A stretch of 64,000 bases of DNA from Mortierella sp. BCC40632 (lineage: Eukaryota; Mortierellomycota; Mortierellomycetes; Mortierellales; Mortierellaceae): contig WAEK01000007.1 in the NCBI GenBank assembly GCA_011634665.1, forward strand, positions 1,200,001-1,264,000, given 5' to 3'. The notes beneath the pieces were generated by a model that saw nothing but the letters and a program-made list of their open reading frames with translations, searched no databases and was not told where the DNA came from. Below are positions 11,373-21,897 of the stretch, piece by piece. Every line of letters begins with the position of its first letter. The stretch's first letter is position 1. The position numbers were made by a program, and so were the translations under genes.

Positions 11373-13101
11373 ATGTCCCACAGACTGAACACAGATCCAC
11401 AGGGGCGTTGGAACCCCATCGACACCGCGTGGTCGCTCCTCTTCCGCCCTACACCACGTGTCAAGGACGCACCAGAATCTCCAACAGACCTACCAACAGA
11501 TCCTCAACATGGCCTCAAGGTCCTTGAAGGCCCTGTTGTACGACAGTCAAGTCGTAAACGTCGTCGAGGTAAACGCCATTTTAGGAGCTGAAATTACTTT
11601 GTCCCTGTTAGTTCACATATCTGAAAGAAGGACAAGGCTCTTTATCTACTGACTGCTGAGAAAAGAGATGAGCATGTCCACCGCGCTCACCACCACTTGT
11701 CTCCCTATGTAGTTATGGGAGACAAAACTGTCGTCATTTCTGAGGATCCTGTGCCTTCTTCTTCTGTGACGCTCTCTGCAGCCTGCAGCACCGCCGCTCC
11801 TGTAGTCGGCTCACCCATGGTAGAGGCCACCTCTGTGGGTCGCTTACGCTACAAAGCAAAATCGGCTAAAAAGGTAGCGCTTGAAGACAATATGAACACT
11901 CCTCCTCCTCCTCTCCTCCCTCCAACGGCTGAAAATCAGGGAGGCAATCCATTGCCAACATGCTCTCGTCCTTTGCCTCAAGACAAACCATTGTTCAATG
12001 CAGTAGAGGACTGTTTTCAAGACTGTTCATCCGAGATAGGGGAGCTTCTGGACGACCTACTCTACGACAGATTGCCTCAGTTGTATCGCGAATGTAACAC
12101 CTTGTCGCGTCAGGTGACTCAGGACATCAACCTTTTCATGCGGATGGCCACGAGTGAAGCCATTGATCAAGGGGGTCTAGGTTCATTTCTCCAGGAACCA
12201 GACCTATGGATCGAGACCGGCGTCTTGAATATGCCCGAAAGCCACGAAGACGCGTCTGCATGCAGAGAACTCCCGACAAACAAAGAGAAGCTAGACTTTT
12301 TGATCCCAGCGCCGAACGATAACCCAGTGACTCCTCCCGGATTCCCGGATCAGCCTTGTAACATCTCAAGCCCTGCTACTGTCTTTAGTTCCGTGGACGA
12401 AACGAACCACACGCCGGAGGAAGATGCTCTGCCAAGACAATCTACAGAAGATAAATCAGCCGACCTAAATGACTTTGAAGTGTGCTCGGCACGAATTATG
12501 TACTGGGATTTATGCCTCTGCAGTTGCGTTCATCGATTATTCGGCATTTGTTCCGTGGTCAGGCTGCTATCGGTTTATGATACGGTCGAACAAAATCAGT
12601 GCAAGCTTCCGCTTGGTAAGCACAGCCCACTAAAGGATTCGAGATTTTTTTCCCTTGCGACTAGACTGAAAGAGCTTTCTCCTTTAACTCAACCCCTGAA
12701 TGCATCGGGAAGATTTAGGCGAGATCGAAAAGTTGACCAAAGGCGGCAATGACATCCTAAGCATGCTCGAGACATTCCATAAAGCCCGGTCCGAGATTCT
12801 TGGCAAGATTATGGAAGAGCGCGCAAGAATCCAGACAATCTTCCCTAGTCCATTTGCACCGCCCAATCCTAGTAACCTTTGCCAACCTCACGCAGGAGCG
12901 GCGGCGTTCTCGCCCATCTTATGTGGACACGATGCAGCTTTGAGGGAGCTTGAGAGAGCGGTGCTGTTGAAGGACTGTCGACACCTTCATGCCCTATGGC
13001 TATCTGGAAAAGAGATGCAGTCGACATGCGCAGTGCTGCATCAGCTCGTCCGGCGGTATTGCAGAACAATGAATGAGCTTGAACCTGCTCTGCCACCTTG
13101 A
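11373..13101 (+). CDS. Unrecognised 495-aa protein, 3 exons
   Basis: I do not recognise this protein. Exons 11373-11568, 11713-12615 and 12713-13101 join in frame (phase 1 at both junctions) and give 495 aa. Residues about 57-66 are strongly basic (RKRRR), a possible nuclear signal. The middle is Pro/Ser/Thr-rich and acidic. Residues about 170-230 look helical, with acidic pairs around LLDDLLYDRLP. The last 130 residues form a coiled-coil-like stretch beginning with GEIEKLTKGGND and a compact Cys/His-containing C-terminus. The piece at 12480-12615 is rich in Cys and Leu and unlike the rest, so an internal intron there is possible. The start is uncertain: an ATG at 11275 opens another frame that stops at once. 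Confidence 0.55.
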
Positions 13102-13452
13102 CGAAAATGTGTTCAAGACCCTTAGATCAAAGCGCTTTCACATCGCAATTATCCACCAACCAATTCATGCATGATCGAAAGTATCTTCCCTCAGAGCCGC
13201 CGTGACCAAGCAGACCAAAGTTTTTTTTTGTTTTTTTTTGCCGTTTTTTTCTCAGGAGAGCCGAAAGACAGCACGGCGTGTGTAACGGACTAAAGCTATA
13301 AAAATGCCCACAACTGTTCAAATCTCGAGGTGAAATAAAACGACCCTTGCTTCTCAATCTCACAACAGCACCCCTACCACCGCTCTTTCTTTCCTTCGAT
13401 CCTCATCTCTGCCTTCTCTCTCTCTCTCTCTTTTCACGCTTCCACGATCCAA
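13102..13452 (+). promoter_or_regulatory. Promoter of the Kex2-type repeat precursor, with TATA box
   Basis: TATAAAA lies at 13297-13303, 150 bp before the ATG at 13453, in a spacer with no other gene. A pyrimidine-rich tract (CTCTCT) at about 13404-13440 lies just before the start. A clear TATA box is unusual among the promoters of this window and fits a strongly or conditionally expressed secreted product; that reading is inference. Confidence 0.55.
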
Positions 13453-14061
13453 ATGAAGACCTCGAGTGCCATTCTGATCCTCTCTACAGCCATTGCATTT
13501 AGTGCTGTGGTCAAGGGAGCACCCGTGACGAGCCAGGATTTCATTGAACCAGTCGCCGAAAGACACACCCCTGCGCCTCCAGCAAATGACCAAGGTGAAC
13601 CCGGCTGGGGCCTTATCAAACCCAATGGCGACAACGGATGGCCTGCACCTCCTGTGAACAAGCGCGGTGAGCCTAGCTGGGGCTTTGCCAAACCCGATGG
13701 TGATGACGGATGGCCTGCACCCCCTGTGAACAAGCGTCATGATTCCGGTTGGAATGCTGTTGAGCCAACTGGTGATAACCATACTCCATCGCCTCCCGTC
13801 CATAAACGCGAGGACGGTGTCTGGCTGTCAGATGTGCTCAATGACGACGAAGAAGCGTCCTCTCTGGAGAAGCGTGACATGGCCTGGGACTCGGTCGAAC
13901 CTAACGACAACCATGTGGCAAATGCTCTTGAAGAGCGTGATACAGCCTGGAACTCGGTCGAACCTAGCGACAACCATGTGGCAAATGCTCTTGAGGAGCG
14001 TGACACGGCCTGGGACTCTGTCGAACCTGATGACATGCACGCAACCTCTGAGCAAGCATAA
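13453..14061 (+). CDS. Secreted Kex2-processed repeat precursor (KEP-type), 202 aa
   Basis: Intronless prepropeptide. Residues 1-22 are a signal peptide ending KGA. After a spacer come seven tandem units: 48-71, 72-95, 96-119 (24 aa each), 120-141 (22 aa), 142-162, 163-183 (21 aa each) and 184-202. Units 1-4 end in the dibasic pair KR, the classic Kex2 site, at 70-71, 94-95, 118-119 and 140-141. Units 5 and 6 end in ER instead. Each unit has a Trp at position 4 or 5 (GEPGW, GEPSW, HDSGW, EDGVW, DMAW, DTAW, DTAW). All but unit 4 also have a Pro five residues after the Trp. Units 1-3 carry a PAPPVNKR or PSPPVHKR spacer. This is the architecture of fungal kexin-processed repeat peptides such as alpha-type pheromone precursors and repellent-type wall peptides. 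The family is unknown to me, and the peptide's role is not inferable from sequence. Confidence 0.85.
   Translation: MKTSSAILILSTAIAFSAVVKGAPVTSQDFIEPVAERHTPAPPANDQGEPGWGLIKPNGDNGWPAPPVNKRGEPSWGFAKPDGDDGWPAPPVNKRHDSGWNAVEPTGDNHTPSPPVHKREDGVWLSDVLNDDEEASSLEKRDMAWDSVEPNDNHVANALEERDTAWNSVEPSDNHVANALEERDTAWDSVEPDDMHATSEQA
13594..14058 (+). repeat. Tandem peptide-coding repeats (72/66/63 bp)
   Basis: Seven in-frame units at 13594-13665, 13666-13737, 13738-13809, 13810-13875, 13876-13938, 13939-14001 and 14002-14058. Units 1 and 2 are near-identical and so are 5 to 7, giving two subfamilies that probably arose by separate duplications inside one gene. Confidence 0.9.
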
Positions 14062-14145
14062 GTTGAAAGATAAAGACTAGGTGCCAACACCATTCATAAA
14101 ACACGCTCTTACTGTAACAAAAAAAAAAGGCCATCTCAAAACAAA

Positions 14146-14151
14146 AATAAA
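14146..14151 (+). terminator. Possible polyadenylation signal of the repeat precursor
   Basis: AATAAA about 85 bp after the stop codon at 14061; the spacing is reasonable for a 3'-end signal. Confidence 0.4.
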
Positions 14152-14937
14152 AGCAGGTCGCTAGCCGATCATGATTCCTTAGAACACCATCTGTTTGTCT
14201 CCTGTCAGTAGGTCGGTAGGCGGTGTGCTGGGCCAAATTATCAATAGATACTATTTTACCACAGGCTGACCTGGTAAGGCGCGATAGATTAGGAGGCTCC
14301 CATGAGAGAATATGTCCCACGAAGGTTTGGGGTAATAACTACCGTAGGCATGGGCATGTATTCCGCTCTCCTGGCTCGAAACAAGGTCCGGCCCCATATC
14401 CATGGAGATTGGGGTGAGGCATGGGAGTGGAGATACCAGAGCGATGGACTATGCAGGAGCAGAGAAACAGGAGTAGGAGGTGAGCAAGGGAGAGCTTGAG
14501 AGGCGACCCTGCCTACGTGACTCTGAACAAAACACATCCCAAGACAAACTAGGAACAGGATCCCCTGCTCTTGACTCCCTCTTCGAGGAGCCTGAGAGAC
14601 TCCTGGGACAACACAAAGGTTTCCAAGGTCGCCTTTCGTTTCGGCTGCTGGTGGTTTTTTCCCGCCAACGAGACCAGTGAGCACGAAATCAGTCAGCTTG
14701 TTGCAAATGTGTTCGCCGATGGATAGGGGCGCCTGAAGCTCAAGCTCCCGGAGGGAGGGCTCCCGCTGGCCCCATGGTATTAGCGATATAGGGATGCCAC
14801 GGTACGAGTGTGTGGGAGCGGCAGACACATCTTTGCCTCTGTTCCCGAAAAGAGGAGAATAGAAAGGGACTATAGGTACCTCTTTAGAGAGGTTCTCTCT
14901 TTCTCTTTCTCTTTCTCCCAGATCTCTCCCTTTGCTT

Positions 14938-14969
<32 letters not shown>

Positions 14970-16577
14970 TCTCTTTTTTTCTCTCCCCTCCCTTTGCTCC
15001 CTTCCCTCTCCTCCACACGAGAAGGGGTAACATGTCCTTTGCTTTGGCCAATGTCTCCTTGCATCACGCCCCTTCTGTGCTTCTGCAAGGCGTCTCCCTG
15101 CGTGTCTTCTTCATTTCCACTGCTGGGAGCCATCCCCCCTGAAAGGACAAATGCCCACCAAGTCTCGTCTCCTTTGACGCCTGACCCACCTGCGCACACG
15201 CTTGGACAAGAGACAGAGCGTGCGCGCTGGGACACATGCCGATCGCCCACAGCGGGTCTGTGCTTGTGCACCCTTGCGCGTTTCTTGGTCGCTTATTCCC
15301 ATAGACAAAGAACATACTCATTCCCCTTTCTCTTGTCTCCTCACCCCAGCTCCTGACTGACAGCCAGCCTGCCCAAGAGCCTCTACATCTACTCATCGCC
15401 TAAAGGGATACCTGTGTCCCCTTTACATCATCTACACCACAGCAGAACGCATCACTTTGCCTTCCCGTCTGCTTGTTCGCCCGCCTGTCTGCCTACCAAC
15501 CCCTTCGCATCGGTATTAACAAAAAAAAATAACAATAGAAAAAAAAACGTGGAGTCGCCTGAGTACCAGGTGCCGACCTAGCACATACCCAGGGGCGGAA
15601 GCCGGTCTCCATTGGTAGAACACCTTGATTCTCTCTCTGCTCTTGTCCCGACAATTTCACTTGCTTCCTAGTCCTTCATCCATTCCCTTCTCCACCATCT
15701 GCAGACGATGCAGTCTATGATCCACATCCGTCCGGGCAGCACCACGCCAGGACAAAACTAATCTTCTCCGCCTAAACTTTTCTCTTCTTTTCTTTTTTTT
15801 TGTCCGCCCTTCAACCACATTAGTGCGCTTGCAGCCCGCCATTCCCTCGCGAGACACGCACCACCCATCGAGTCCAAAGGGGAAACCTTGCTTGTCCCTT
15901 CCACTCTCCGTCGCCCACCTCCTTCGCCCGTGCCCACCCCTCGATAGTAGTGCCACCTCTCACTCTCTCGCTCTCCCTCCCTCCCCCCACCTCCTTCCTT
16001 TGCTCGATATAGTTGTCCCTTTCGCGTCAAGCGACCACATCTTCGATCCTGAATTGCACGCGTGCTTTGTGTATCTCTCTGTTTGTGTGAGAGCCTCCCT
16101 GTTGCTGCCTAGACAGCAACCACAACACTGAGTTGCATACCAGGCGATTCCCGGCTGCCTTTAGCATTCGGCACACGATCTTGCTGCCGGTGAGCGACTG
16201 TGAAGAACCCTTTCTACTCATTCCTCTCGACCGTCTACATATCAAGCCGACCCTACCCCTTCAGGCCTATAGTAAGTCGTACCTTGACTCCTCTTCCTTC
16301 TCTTCCTCTTCCTTTGAACAACCCTACCTTGCGTTGGCCAGGATCCACACCCTCTGCTCCTCAGCGATCATTACTGCACAGCAAAATAAGCGAGTGTTTG
16401 TACAGCCTCAGCACAGACACAGATCAGACAGCTCGATCCTTTGTCTGCCCGTCTGTTGTTGCTCGACCCGATAGCAGAACGACCTGCCCCATGCACCCCG
16501 CAAACAGGTATCCTTTGCGCACATTAGGCCTGTCACATCCCTTGCACGATCTTTGTCTAACTCTTTTTACTCTTTGT

Positions 16578-16686
16578 TTGTTCTCTCTCTCTCTCTCTCT
16601 CTCTCTGTTGCTCTCTCTCTTTTCCTTTCTTCCTTTCTTCTCTCTCTCTCTCTCTCTCTCTTGTATCCTCATCGCCGCTTCCTGTC

Positions 16687-16735
<49 letters not shown>

Positions 16736-16736
16736 A
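16578..16736. repeat. Interrupted (CT)n microsatellite cluster
   Basis: Three CT blocks separated by short unique sequence, upstream of the FAM72 gene. All frames through it read as Leu/Ser or Arg/Glu runs. Confidence 0.9.
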
Positions 16737-17216
16737 GAATAGCTCATCCCTTCGTACCTCTTACTCTAAAGTCCATACCCACGCACCACCTTGTCCTTAA
16801 TAGCCCTTTCAAGGTCTCCCCTCCGCTTGCCCCCTCCGCCCTACGGTCTTTTTCCCCCCTTCACTCCAAAGATTTGTTACCCGTTTCTTTGTCGTCATCG
16901 ACATCTCACCCACGACCCTAGAGAGCCATAGCCATCGGCATAGCCATCTAGACCTAGTCCAAGTCCTCCTGCTCCTTCTTTCTCTCTCCTTCTTCTTCTT
17001 CTTCTTCTTCTTCCTCTCCTCTTCTTCTCGTTTCCGGATATATATTCCAACTCCCTGGCGCACATTTGTTTGCCAGCGATTTCCGTCGTCCCAAGTTGAC
17101 TGCGATCTGCCATTGCCTCTCTTTGCTCCACTTCCACACACACACGCTCCCATTTAGACATATACTCTTTTACACATACCTACCCTCTTATACATTCACA
17201 CAGGTACACAGCCAAT

Positions 17217-18264
17217 ATGTCTGCACGGTCCACCAATCTTAGTATCGACACACAGGCCGCTGCTGCGCGGAGGGGACTGCCGTCACCCTTGAGCTCTACA
17301 ACAGGCTGTCCACCTGAAGAAGAGATGGTCTCCACAGCCACCTTGTCCCACCCTCAGTCTCTGTCAATCCCCAACGTCCCATACCACCATCGTCAACAGA
17401 GCATGTACGACCATTCTCAACAGCAACAGTACAGTCGGTCGCATCGGGATCAAATGCCAACCACACCTGCTACTCCATCTTCCGGCACCCCAGTAGTTCG
17501 ACATCCATTGTGGCGGTTACAATGCAATTCTTGCAAGGCTGTTCTGTGTGAACAGGCGATGCAGGGCCATTTAGTCGGCGATCCCTCCAAGAAGCTTTTC
17601 TCAACCAATCAGGCCATTGGGTAAGGGGTTCCTCTCCTTCTTTGCGACCTGTTTTCACCGTGCATGCCAGAAGGGAGAAGGCGGCAGAGACACACACACA
17701 CATGTTTTTTTTTTTTTTTTTTTTTTCAGGGCATCTAACATGTACACCCCCATCCCTTCCTTCCCTCCTTCCTTGCTTCCTCCCACAATTCCGTTACTCT
17801 TTGCTTCGATTTGCTAGTGTCCTCGGTCTCCCTGACCGCCCAGTATCGATCATTTGTCCATGCAAGTTCCACATGTTTGCATGCGCGAGCTGGTAAGCCT
17901 TTTATATTTAATAATATTAACTATTAATTTCTCGAGAGAAAACGCATGCCCGGGCTCCGGATAGAGCAATTGAAGGCAGTCCTCGAGCCTTTGGAAACCA
18001 AGAACCAATTTTCCATTCTCCTATTTTTCTTAATTTTCCTGACTCTCTCTCTCTCTCTCCTTCTCTATCGCTAGTGGAAGCATCTGCGGCTACAACTTGA
18101 GCCAACCATGCACAGGATGCGAGACCAACCGGGGCAATGGCCATTTCTGGATCTTTTATGCGCACGAGATTGTTGCTCAATGGCGCACAATTGGGGATCG
18201 CAACATGTTTTGGGATGACCTTCCGACCTGGAGCAGCAAACCTGATGGCAATGTTGGACGCTGA
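17217..18264 (+). CDS. FAM72: FAM72-family protein, 3 exons
   Basis: Exons 17217-17620, 17818-17892 and 18075-18264 give 222 aa with phases closed by GT-AG introns. Residues 1-98 are a Ser/Pro/Gln-rich disordered head absent from the short animal proteins. From about residue 99 the FAM72 core follows: LQCNSCKAVLCEQAM, then CPCKFHMFACASCGSICGYN, then CTGCETNRGNGHFWIFY. The Cys pairs and the final NGHFW motif are the family signature and look like a small zinc-binding fold. In mammals FAM72A binds the uracil-DNA glycosylase UNG2 and lowers its level; whether the fungal protein acts likewise is unknown. The tail is short and acidic. Confidence in the family is high, in the function low. Confidence 0.88.
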
Positions 18265-18376
18265 AGAAGAAGAAGATGCAGATTCCTTCTTTTGGAACGG
18301 AATGAAGATATTGTCCTGGACGGCATTTTTTTTTTTTTTTTTTAGAAACGGGTAGCCACCCTTTTTTGTTATTACA

Positions 18377-18417
18377 GCCGGAAAGGAGAGAGAGAGAGAA
18401 AAATCAAAAAAATGAGA

Positions 18418-18478
<61 letters not shown>

Positions 18479-18508
18479 AAAGAGAGAGAGAGAGAGAAAG
18501 AGAGGAGG
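18377..18508. repeat. GA-rich microsatellite
   Basis: Repeated GAGAGA blocks with AAA interruptions over about 130 bp, downstream of FAM72. Confidence 0.9.
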
Positions 18509-18839
18509 GAAAGCGATCTTTCCCTTCTGGGGAAGGGATGGACATACCGAAAAAAAAAAGAGTACATCTCTCTTTCTGACTTTCCCGCTCTCTGTTCTCC
18601 CCCTCTCCCCACATCTCTTTTTTCCTCTTCCACCTTCCCTCCCTCCCCCCAAACACCCCAATGATTGCCTGTCTTGTATTTTTTTTTTCCTTTTCTTTGA
18701 TAGACCCCGACTGTCACCCATTCATCCTACGATTTAAATCTCCTTGTTCATTTTCAACTACTTTTTACTTTTTTTCCTGCATGGAATTAATAAGACTTTT
18801 TGTCACTTCTCTCTTCTCTCTTTCACTCTTCTTTCACAA

Positions 18840-18840
<1 letters not shown>

Positions 18841-18876
<36 letters not shown>
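18841..18876. repeat. (CA)n microsatellite
   Basis: About 16 CA dinucleotides in an otherwise T-rich spacer. Confidence 0.9.
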
Positions 18877-18877
<1 letters not shown>

Positions 18878-19259
18878 CTCCTTCCACTATTTCTACATAT
18901 CCCCACTCCTTGTGTCCTCCTTTTTTTTTTTAAAACATTGATAGAATATTTTCTTTACCAGTCTAGTAATATTTTTGACCACTGCCTGCGTATAGAAAAA
19001 ACAACAACAACAACAACAACAAAAACGAAATAATAGTTTATATCCCCCCCCCCCTCCCCTTCCCCTCAAAAAAAAAAAAAAAAAAAAAAGGGTTTCAGCG
19101 ACTTGACGCGTGGCAGTATTTGATAGAAATGCGCGCCCAACAGTGGATGAACGTGTTGTGTCTGTTTTACCAAGAACAAATCATCTGAAGCGCTTTAATT
19201 TGATGACAGTCGAGACGCACTTCCAAAAAAGAAGAAGAAAAAAAAAAGGGTCCTGACTA

Positions 19260-20707
19260 CTAAGCGTTGATGATCAGAAACAATAGACTAGTTGTTGCTG
19301 TCGCTAGTACGGTCATCATTTCTCCATTCTTCAGGGTTCCAGTCCTGCCACTGCCACTTGCCCCGTTCATCATCGGATTTGTCGTCCGCGCGTTACCTCC
19401 TTGGACCTCGGGCTGGACTGCTACCTGTGGTGGCTGTTCTGAAGATTGATGCAATGATTGGGCTGCTTCGTCTACCTGACTGGTGCTGTTGCTCACTGGA
19501 GCCTTGACCGATCCAGGGTTGATGACGGAACCGTCTTGTGGGGTCGTCGAGGATGAGCCATTTTCTGTTGCCTCCAAGGGTTGAGCATTGTTCTGCCTAT
19601 TGACCTTTAGAGCCTCTGGATCCACCTTGATATGAAGAGATGGTGGGGACTCGATCTGACCATCGTCCGAGGACTTTGAGCTGGACTGAATCTGATCTGG
19701 AGCCACAGCGGAGGGACTGGTGGTGGGTGGATTTGGGACAAGAGAACTTGGACAGGAATCCTCCGAAGGGGGGATGATCTGGATCAATCTGCGGTCCTCG
19801 AGTTCGAGTTGACAAAAAGTGCGTTTACCATCTTTTGTACATGGGTATGAGGCTGGTCCAAAGGCACGTAGAGTGTAATCACCGGCGGTCATCGCGCTGG
19901 GTACGGTCCAAGTAAAATTTCTGGCGCGAACATTCGTATCTTTTATCCCCACCCGCCCCCATCCCATCCATCAACCATCGAGAATGAAGGAAGGAAAGAA
20001 GGAAAGAAAGAAAAAGGGGCCTCCGTGAGTCAATTAAAGTAATAAAGCAGCATTTGATCCCATCATACTTTCCGAAAAGGATAGAAAGGTTTACACTCTT
20101 TTTATCCAAAAATAAAAGTCGCCCCACGTTACTGCAACACAAAGCGCACATACCATCCCACTCTTGGCGAGTCGATTTGTGGAGATTTTCAATGGTGACA
20201 GTTTTGTTTGCGTCCAAGACTTGAACCTGAACCCAGTTCAACATGGCCATATCTGAATATTGTACACGATATCCCAAGTCCACCGGACAGCCTAGTTGAA
20301 AAAAAAAATCCGATGACCGGCTTAATGAAAACAAAGAAGTATTTCTCTCTCCCAGTGGATAGGGTCTTTGTGACCAGGCTTGGTCAGTTTTTTTTTTTGC
20401 ATACCGGCAGGGACTTGGGCGTTTTCTGCTGGGATGATCCAGAAGACTTGATCTAAGATGCGCAAGAGTGTGGGTCAGTAGGATGGTTTTCGGAGATAGA
20501 GAGGAGGTAAGACTGGTCGAGAGTCGATCATCTAGGCCTCGAGACCTGAGAATTACTCTTTGCCTTAGCAGGCGCTTTTCTCTCTCTCTCTCTCTCACTA
20601 TCTACTTTTGCTCATTTTCTATCTTTCTCCATACCTGCGAATACTGAGCCTATTAAGGCTGCTAGCATTGTTAGTGCAGAGGTAGAATGGCTTGTGCGTT
20701 GTAACAT
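19260..20707 (-). CDS. Ser/Thr-rich GPI-anchored wall protein, Kre9/Knh1-like head
   Basis: Exons 20707-20635, 20452-20405, 20291-20154 and 19939-19260 join in frame to 312 aa. Exon 1 encodes a signal peptide. Residues about 25-120 form a beta-sandwich-like region: DQVFWIIPAEN, CPVDLGYRVQY, then FTWTVPSAMTAGDYTLRAFG, the pattern of the Kre9/Knh1-type N-terminal domain of fungal GPI proteins. Then follows a long Ser/Thr/Pro/Gln-rich stalk with many probable O-glycosylation sites. The C-terminus has small residues (NGASGSG) before a hydrophobic tail ending LLFLIINA, a GPI-attachment signal. The expected place is plasma membrane or cell wall. The family call is a pattern judgement. Confidence 0.8.
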
Positions 20708-21291
20708 GTCGAGTAGATATATATATATATTTTGCGATTGAAGGGTGGTAAAAAGGAAATCAGAAGAAAGATAAAGAGAGAGAAAGAGAGAAAGAAGGGC
20801 TAGAAAAAAAGAGGAGGCACCAAGAAGACTCTTTTTTTTTTTTTTTTTTCTGTCAAGTGTCCAAAGCACGTCACCATCACCAATGGAGGCTTCTCTCTTT
20901 CTCTCTCTCTCTCACAGTACGGCGGGCACAAGTTGGGTCAGGGCCAGCCAGGAACGGGATTCCCTTAGAGCCGACACAAACTGGCGCCGGTTCCAGACCT
21001 TCTCCCGGTTTCTCGAAGCGCAAAAAAAAAAAAAAAAAAAAAAAAAAATGGTCAACTGATCACAGACCCATGTAACACCACTGCACCGTGGGGTGCACCA
21101 CAACCAGAACCAGTCACCGGGGCGTCCCAGTCCCCATTCTTATTCCCTTTTCGCAGTCCTCCCTCCACCTCCACTGCTCTCTCCAGAAAAGTATAGAATC
21201 CTTTCTTTGCTTTGCTGCGGCTCAAGACAACAACCAGGATCACCAATTCCATGTTCATAGTGATTTATTAATCCCCACACTGTGGTTCTCT
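20708..21291. other. Spacer between GPI-protein start and BLM10 3' end
   Basis: Contains a short (AT)n patch at about 20718-20730, a T18 tract near 20831 and an A-run at 21022-21048. No gene seen. Confidence 0.5.
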
Positions 21292-21830
21292 CTAAGCATA
21301 ATAACTAGGCGAAATCAGCATGTCTGAAAGGATCTCCAACTGTTCAGGCTCAAACGCTTTTTGATCCTCATGCCAAGTGTCTTGGTGTGTCCGCTTAAAG
21401 TCACCAAAGGCCTTCTTGACCGTTGTCGAAATAGGCGGCGGGTCACTAAAGAACTTGGACAGGTAGACCATCACCTCTGGCATCCATCTCGGTACCTCAT
21501 ACGGGAATGCCTCCAAAAGCGAGGCCAACCCCAGAACACCTCCATGTCGTTTCACGATCGCTTCTGAATAACCCTCGGGAATAGGGTCCTTCTCGGGTCC
21601 AGCACGATTACGCTTTCGGGAGGGAAGTGGGGTGGACGACAAGAGCTTTGTGAACTTTTCAAAGAGCATCTGTGTGGCATCGCGACGGGAACACCGGACA
21701 ATCCCTGACAGAGTCGACGCGGCCAATTGTCGCACCTATTCAAGAGAAGTAAATGAATAGAGGCAATGTCAAAGGACACATTCCCAGCTCTGAAAAGTCT
21801 ACTGTGCAGCAATAGCTCTTCCTTTAGCCC

Positions 21831-21897
<67 letters not shown>

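Larger units (their letters stand above)
14062..17216. other. 3.1-kb gene-poor, pyrimidine-rich region
   Basis: No gene I can support. Its right half is the long upstream region of the FAM72 gene, with CT-rich tracts at 14884-15010 and 16578-16736 and TTC runs near 16990-17020; it may contain non-coding 5' exons. A 179-codon open frame on the minus strand at 14289-14828 has no recognisable motif, and I do not call it a gene. Confidence 0.5.
18265..19259. other. Convergent intergenic region rich in microsatellites
   Basis: Tail-to-tail spacer between FAM72 and the GPI-protein gene. It contains GA-rich DNA (18377-18508), a (CA)n run (18841-18876), an A22 tract near 19068 and T runs. No supportable gene. 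Confidence 0.6.

Noticed and set aside
14289..14828. 179-codon open frame on the minus strand
   Set aside because: No recognisable motif, no splice partners and a composition like the surrounding spacer; open frames of this length occur by chance in 3 kb of GC-moderate DNA.
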